Source: Lachnospiraceae bacterium
GTDB taxonomy: Bacteria; Bacillota; Clostridia; Lachnospirales; Lachnospiraceae
Assembly (NCBI GenBank): GCA_004556655.1
Contig: SFGF01000111.1
Location: forward strand, 1-7,700
DNA: 7,700 bases
Reading direction: 5' to 3'
Positions 5,480-7,700 of the stretch are shown here, in pieces. The notes beneath the pieces were generated by a model. That model did not search any database. It was not told the DNA's origin and saw only the letters and a program-made list of their open reading frames with translations. Each line of letters begins with the position of its first letter. The first letter of the stretch is position 1. The position numbers were made by a program, and so were the translations under genes.

Positions 5480-6823
5480 TCATGATAATTCCAATTCGTT
5501 TTCTTGCATCATTTTGAAATTTTGCCTAAGCAGCATATCCACATTCCGTCTATAGGTATCGTACCTCTTTTCCTCCCGCTGTATCTTCCGAAGTTCTGCT
5601 TGTAGGGCGGTCTTGCGGGCGGAGAGTCCATCCAGTTCTGCTTTCAGCTTTTCGGAAGAAGGAAGTCTGGCAAATCCGGCCTTCTTGATTTCCCTGGCTG
5701 CCGCCTCAAATAAGATGATCTCACTCTCAAACCCACGCAGGAATTTTTCCTTGTCCTTTGATGCCTTGTAGCGGTCATAGACAGGTTTCAGCTTGCGGTA
5801 GGTATCAATTTGCTTTCCCAGGAGGGCGAGGTCGGTGATCCGCTGTTCTGTATCCCGCAGGCTTTCCCTGGTACGAATGGATACGGCGACAACGTCGTCA
5901 CACCGTTCCACCAATTCCTCATAGCTGCTGATGCCATGTTCGGTGAGAAAGTTCATGGTGGCGGCCGCCCGTTTCAGATTCTCAATGGTTGCCCACCGCT
6001 GGTATCCGGCGCTCTGCTGGGCCTTGATATTGTTCTGAATGTCAATGAGCAGGCTAACCTTCCCGCTGTGCTGTTGAGGCTGTCTGGAGGGCCTGGGGCC
6101 TCCGGCAATGCGGAAGACAACGGCTTCTTCCGTGTAGTCGGCACCCAGGGTTTTGAGCCGGGTGAACCGCTCCTGGTCCGGCGCCCTGGCGGAAATATAC
6201 TTCCCTCGCTTGATCTCGTATCCTTCCCGCTGCAACCGGGCAAGCAAATCTTCTAAACTGGAGGACACGGGGATCAGCCGGTCAATGGCGGCTTTCAGCT
6301 TTGCCTTGTAGCTGGTGCCGTTCCGTGCGGCCTGATGCTCAATGTAGCTCTTGCCCTTCTCCCGGCCGGGGACGATGACGGACAAGCCGTGTTCTTTGCA
6401 CAGTCGATCACTGGTCCGACGTATCTCGTGATAGCTGCGCTTGTTGGAATGGTAGTGCTTGTGGTCGGTGAAGCTGACCGCATTGAAGATCAGATGATTA
6501 TGAATATGCCCCTTATCAATATGGGTGGTAAGTACAAACTCATACTTACCACCCAATATTTCTTTTGCCAACTGCATCCCAATCTCATGGGCTTCCTCGG
6601 CGGAGACCTCCCCAGGCTCAAAGGCTTGGATCAGGTGGCGGCCCAGGTGTGTGCCCTTATCGATGGAATGGCGGCGTGTCCATTCAAATTCAATGTCGGC
6701 GGTCTCGGCGGTGCAGCCGAAAGAGGACACCAGCAGTTTCCCATCTGTCTTATTGGGATTGCAGATATAGTCAATGGCTGTTTTCAGCGTTGACTTAATA
6801 GGATGCGTCTTTGTAACTGCCAT
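5480..6823 (-). CDS. MOBP-type relaxase (MobA/VirD2-like, Relaxase family), 447 aa
   Basis: This is the transesterase that would nick one strand at oriT, stay bound to the 5' end through a tyrosine and pilot the strand through the conjugation pore. The N terminus MAVTKTHPIKSTLKTAIDYI carries the likely nucleophile Y19. The metal-binding His cluster is THIDKGHIHNHLIFN (H101, H106, H108, H110). Conserved family stretches include LVSSFGC (31-37) and YHEIRRTSDRLCKEHGLSV (131-149). Residues 330-435 look coiled-coil. The length fits the roughly 440-residue relaxases of Tn1549-like elements, from memory. Its start lies 40 nt inside mobC, so the two are translationally coupled. The body is GC-rich, but the last 17 or so codons (5480-5535) are noticeably AT-rich, so the C-terminal tail may have been rewritten when the neighbouring cargo arrived. 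It converges on the 523-aa gene with only 28 nt between the stops, and I see no convincing terminator there. Confidence 0.93.
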   Translation of the reverse strand: MAVTKTHPIKSTLKTAIDYICNPNKTDGKLLVSSFGCTAETADIEFEWTRRHSIDKGTHLGRHLIQAFEPGEVSAEEAHEIGMQLAKEILGGKYEFVLTTHIDKGHIHNHLIFNAVSFTDHKHYHSNKRSYHEIRRTSDRLCKEHGLSVIVPGREKGKSYIEHQAARNGTSYKAKLKAAIDRLIPVSSSLEDLLARLQREGYEIKRGKYISARAPDQERFTRLKTLGADYTEEAVVFRIAGGPRPSRQPQQHSGKVSLLIDIQNNIKAQQSAGYQRWATIENLKRAAATMNFLTEHGISSYEELVERCDDVVAVSIRTRESLRDTEQRITDLALLGKQIDTYRKLKPVYDRYKASKDKEKFLRGFESEIILFEAAAREIKKAGFARLPSSEKLKAELDGLSARKTALQAELRKIQREEKRYDTYRRNVDMLLRQNFKMMQENELELS

Positions 6824-7113
6824 ATCTGATCCAGCCTTTCCCGGATTTCCTCCATGTCGGCCTGATAGGTGGGGCCTCCGGCGTTGACCCGTTTGGCGAT
6901 CTGATTGATGTTCCGGCCAATGGCGGACAGGAGCTTGTTCATCTCCTTAATGTCCCTGGTGTCCACCTGGATGATATATCCGTCAATCGCCATCTTCCGC
7001 AGGTAGGCGCCGATCTGCTTTGTCTGGAGCTGGGCCATCTTCTGCTCAATCAGCAGTCGTTCTTCCAATGTTACCGGGCAGCGCAGGATGATGGGGCGTT
7101 TACGATTTGCCAT
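6784..7113 (-). CDS. mobC: MobC-type mobilization accessory protein, 109 aa
   Basis: MobC proteins bind oriT DNA and help the relaxase open and nick it. The sequence MANRKRPIILRCPVTLEER is typical of the N-terminal strand and start of a ribbon-helix-helix DNA-binding fold. The most diagnostic stretch is IGRNINQIAKRVN (66-78), and the protein ends with the helical IWQLQRRILLSQR. ATG 7113 is chosen because it gives the normal family length. The frame stays open to 7305, but that extension runs through the oriT-like palindromes and does not look like protein. An AAAGGA lies 12 nt before the ATG, somewhat far but usable. The gene is placed directly downstream of the oriT-like region and overlaps the relaxase start by 40 nt, the standard arrangement in this family. 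GC-rich backbone composition. Confidence 0.88.
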   Translation of the reverse strand: MANRKRPIILRCPVTLEERLLIEQKMAQLQTKQIGAYLRKMAIDGYIIQVDTRDIKEMNKLLSAIGRNINQIAKRVNAGGPTYQADMEEIRERLDQIWQLQRRILLSQR

Positions 7114-7142
7114 AGGGCGGCGCCATCCTTTCGTATAGGGGT

Positions 7143-7157
7143 TTGGGGGTATCCCAA
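7143..7157. repeat. small inverted repeat next to mobC
   Basis: TTGGG (7143-7147) and CCCAA (7153-7157) are inverted around GGTAT. The arms are short, but the site lies between the larger palindromes and mobC, where a relaxase recognition hairpin could be. Confidence 0.4.
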
Positions 7158-7171
7158 CAAGCAATTTTGTG

Positions 7172-7255
7172 TTTAGGGGGAAGGGGTTCACTAAAGCAAA
7201 ATTCGCAAGTGTGGCCACACTTGCTGTGCTTGCTCTACGCTCCTTCCCCCGTAAA
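7172..7255. repeat. outer inverted repeat of the oriT-like region
   Basis: TTTAGGGGGAAGG (7172-7184) is inverted against CCTTCCCCC plus TAAA (7242-7250 and 7252-7255), with one extra base at 7251. The midpoint is within about 2 nt of the inner palindrome, so the whole could fold as one cruciform. Confidence 0.6.
7205..7224. repeat. perfect 20-bp palindrome
   Basis: GCAAGTGTGG (7205-7214) is followed immediately by its exact reverse complement CCACACTTGC (7215-7224). It has no loop, so it suits a dimeric DNA-binding protein (MobC, the relaxase or the XRE regulator) better than a transcriptional terminator. Confidence 0.85.
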
Positions 7256-7300
7256 TACAATGCCGAAAACCCCTTCATCTGCCCACAAAATTTAGGATTT

Positions 7301-7331
7301 TTCAAAAAGAACAGGGCAGCAGAGCCGCCCT
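7301..7331 (-). terminator. intrinsic terminator of the XRE regulator gene
   Basis: Read on the - strand, AGGGCGGC pairs with GCTGCCCT (8 bp, one G-U) around a TCT loop, then GTTCTTTTTG. It lies about 25 nt after the stop of the XRE gene and would insulate the oriT-mobC region from its transcript. Confidence 0.68.
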
Positions 7332-7355
7332 AAAAAACGAAAACAGAGGATGCTT

Positions 7356-7700
7356 TCACACATCCCCCGTTTCTTTCGCTGATTGTTCAATTTTCAGCGC
7401 CCCGTCGATTGCGCCCTCAATGACCGGCAAATAGTGTTCCGGGCAAAGTTTCAGCTTGTGGCTGACCCGCTGCCGCTGTTCGCTGTCCCCTCGTATGATT
7501 TCCGGGTTGAAATACTGCTCCACGGGAAGCCCGCAGACTTTAATAAGCTGGATCACAACCGGGAGGCTGGGGATCGTGCCTTTATTTTCGATATTGGCAA
7601 GATAGCGCCATTCAATTCCCACTATTTCGGCCAGCACCTTGCGCGTCAGGTGCTTTGCTTTCCGCGCAGCTTTCACATCCGCGCCGAAAGTTTCAAAGCC
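7356..7700 (-). CDS. XRE-family helix-turn-helix regulator, 5' end outside window
   Basis: The frame is open to the right edge of the window: upstream of the in-frame GTG at 7676 it continues as GFETFGAD, which fits the family better than a start at the GTG. So the gene probably starts beyond 7700, and about 114 residues are visible. The Cro/C1-type helix-turn-helix spans VKAARKAKHLTRKVLAEIV through the recognition helix region IEWRYLANIENKG, followed by the family pattern PSLPVVIQLIKVCGLPVEQYF. A helical C-terminal part of about 45 residues (HKLKLCPEHYLPVIEGAIDGALKIEQ) may serve dimerization. Such small regulators are common in Bacillota conjugative elements, where they control transfer or excision; the target here is unknown. 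A strong terminator follows the stop. The palindrome at 7205-7224 is a possible operator, though that is speculation. Confidence 0.85.
   Translation of the reverse strand, partial: GFETFGADVKAARKAKHLTRKVLAEIVGIEWRYLANIENKGTIPSLPVVIQLIKVCGLPVEQYFNPEIIRGDSEQRQRVSHKLKLCPEHYLPVIEGAIDGALKIEQSAKETGDV

Larger units (their letters stand above)
7141..7256. other. candidate oriT with nested inverted repeats
   Basis: This gene-free stretch directly upstream of mobC has three inverted repeats. They are a small hairpin (7143-7147 with 7153-7157), long outer arms (7172-7184 with 7242-7255) and an inner perfect 20-bp palindrome (7205-7224) almost concentric with the outer arms. CTTGC is repeated directly at 7220-7224 and 7229-7233. 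MOBP-family origins usually lie just upstream of the mobC-relaxase genes and carry such repeats near nic. I cannot place nic from the sequence. The alternative, a MobC or XRE operator, is compatible with the same repeats. Confidence 0.6.

Noticed and set aside
5448..5490. Terminator between the converging 523-aa and relaxase genes
   Set aside because: Only weak pairings exist (TAATC/GATTA with a 2-nt centre; GGATTA with a bulged TAATTCC) and there is no adequate T-run.
894..5500. Shared ATTCGTT near both edges of the cargo as a target-site duplication
   Set aside because: Only 7 bp in AT-rich sequence, not at matching distances from the composition changes, and no recombinase is present.
5810..6793. 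Long + strand frames opposite the relaxase gene
   Set aside because: They are antisense to a gene with clear relaxase motifs and arise from high G+C; their translations look like no protein family.
7114..7305. 64-residue N-terminal extension of MobC
   Set aside because: It runs through the oriT-like palindromes, has unlikely composition and would make MobC far longer than the family norm.
1..7700. CRISPR array, tRNA or rRNA gene
   Set aside because: No regularly spaced repeats and no tRNA- or rRNA-like sequence seen on either strand.

Overview
The window looks like part of an integrative conjugative element (Tn1549-like family) from a Gram-positive Clostridia-type gut bacterium (Bacillota), carrying an inserted, AT-rich, defence-type gene cluster. 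The evidence for the element is a relaxase, a MobC-type accessory protein, an oriT-like palindromic region, an XRE regulator and a DUF3846-type protein, all typical of element backbones in Lachnospiraceae/Oscillospiraceae relatives. Sampled backbone lines are about 65-67% G+C; sampled lines of the central cluster are about 32-45%. This identification rests on remembered family resemblance, not on a search.

Layout. (1) 1-684, + strand, GC-rich: the 3' part of a DUF3846-type protein, translationally coupled by an ATGA overlap to a 58-residue Cys-rich basic protein. (2) 685-980, no gene: a short terminator-like hairpin, then a structured stretch ending in a 23-bp hairpin whose five imperfections are all G-U pairs in the + strand RNA, followed by a T-run. 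An extended -10 promoter and a strong ribosome binding site for the next gene follow. (3) 981-5451, + strand, AT-rich: three genes in a row. They encode an OLD-family ATPase-TOPRIM nuclease (GajA-like, 536 aa), a compact UvrD/Rep-type SF1 helicase (GajB-like, 398 aa) and a 523-aa protein I do not recognise. (4) 5480-7113, - strand, GC-rich: mobC followed by the relaxase gene, overlapping by 40 nt. (5) 7114-7355: nested inverted repeats including a perfect 20-bp palindrome, a probable oriT, plus a - strand terminator. (6) 7356-7700, - strand: an XRE-family regulator that runs off the right edge.

How the parts fit. MobC and the relaxase would act at the oriT-like region just upstream of mobC to nick and transfer the element. 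The OLD nuclease plus UvrD-type helicase is the core pair of the Gabija anti-phage system, and it sits at a junction between two backbone modules, the usual place for cargo. The most interesting question is the third gene. It is collinear, close (69 nt gap) and of similar composition, yet it is not part of canonical two-gene Gabija and may be a third component. The second is the structured, possibly transcribed region immediately before the cluster.
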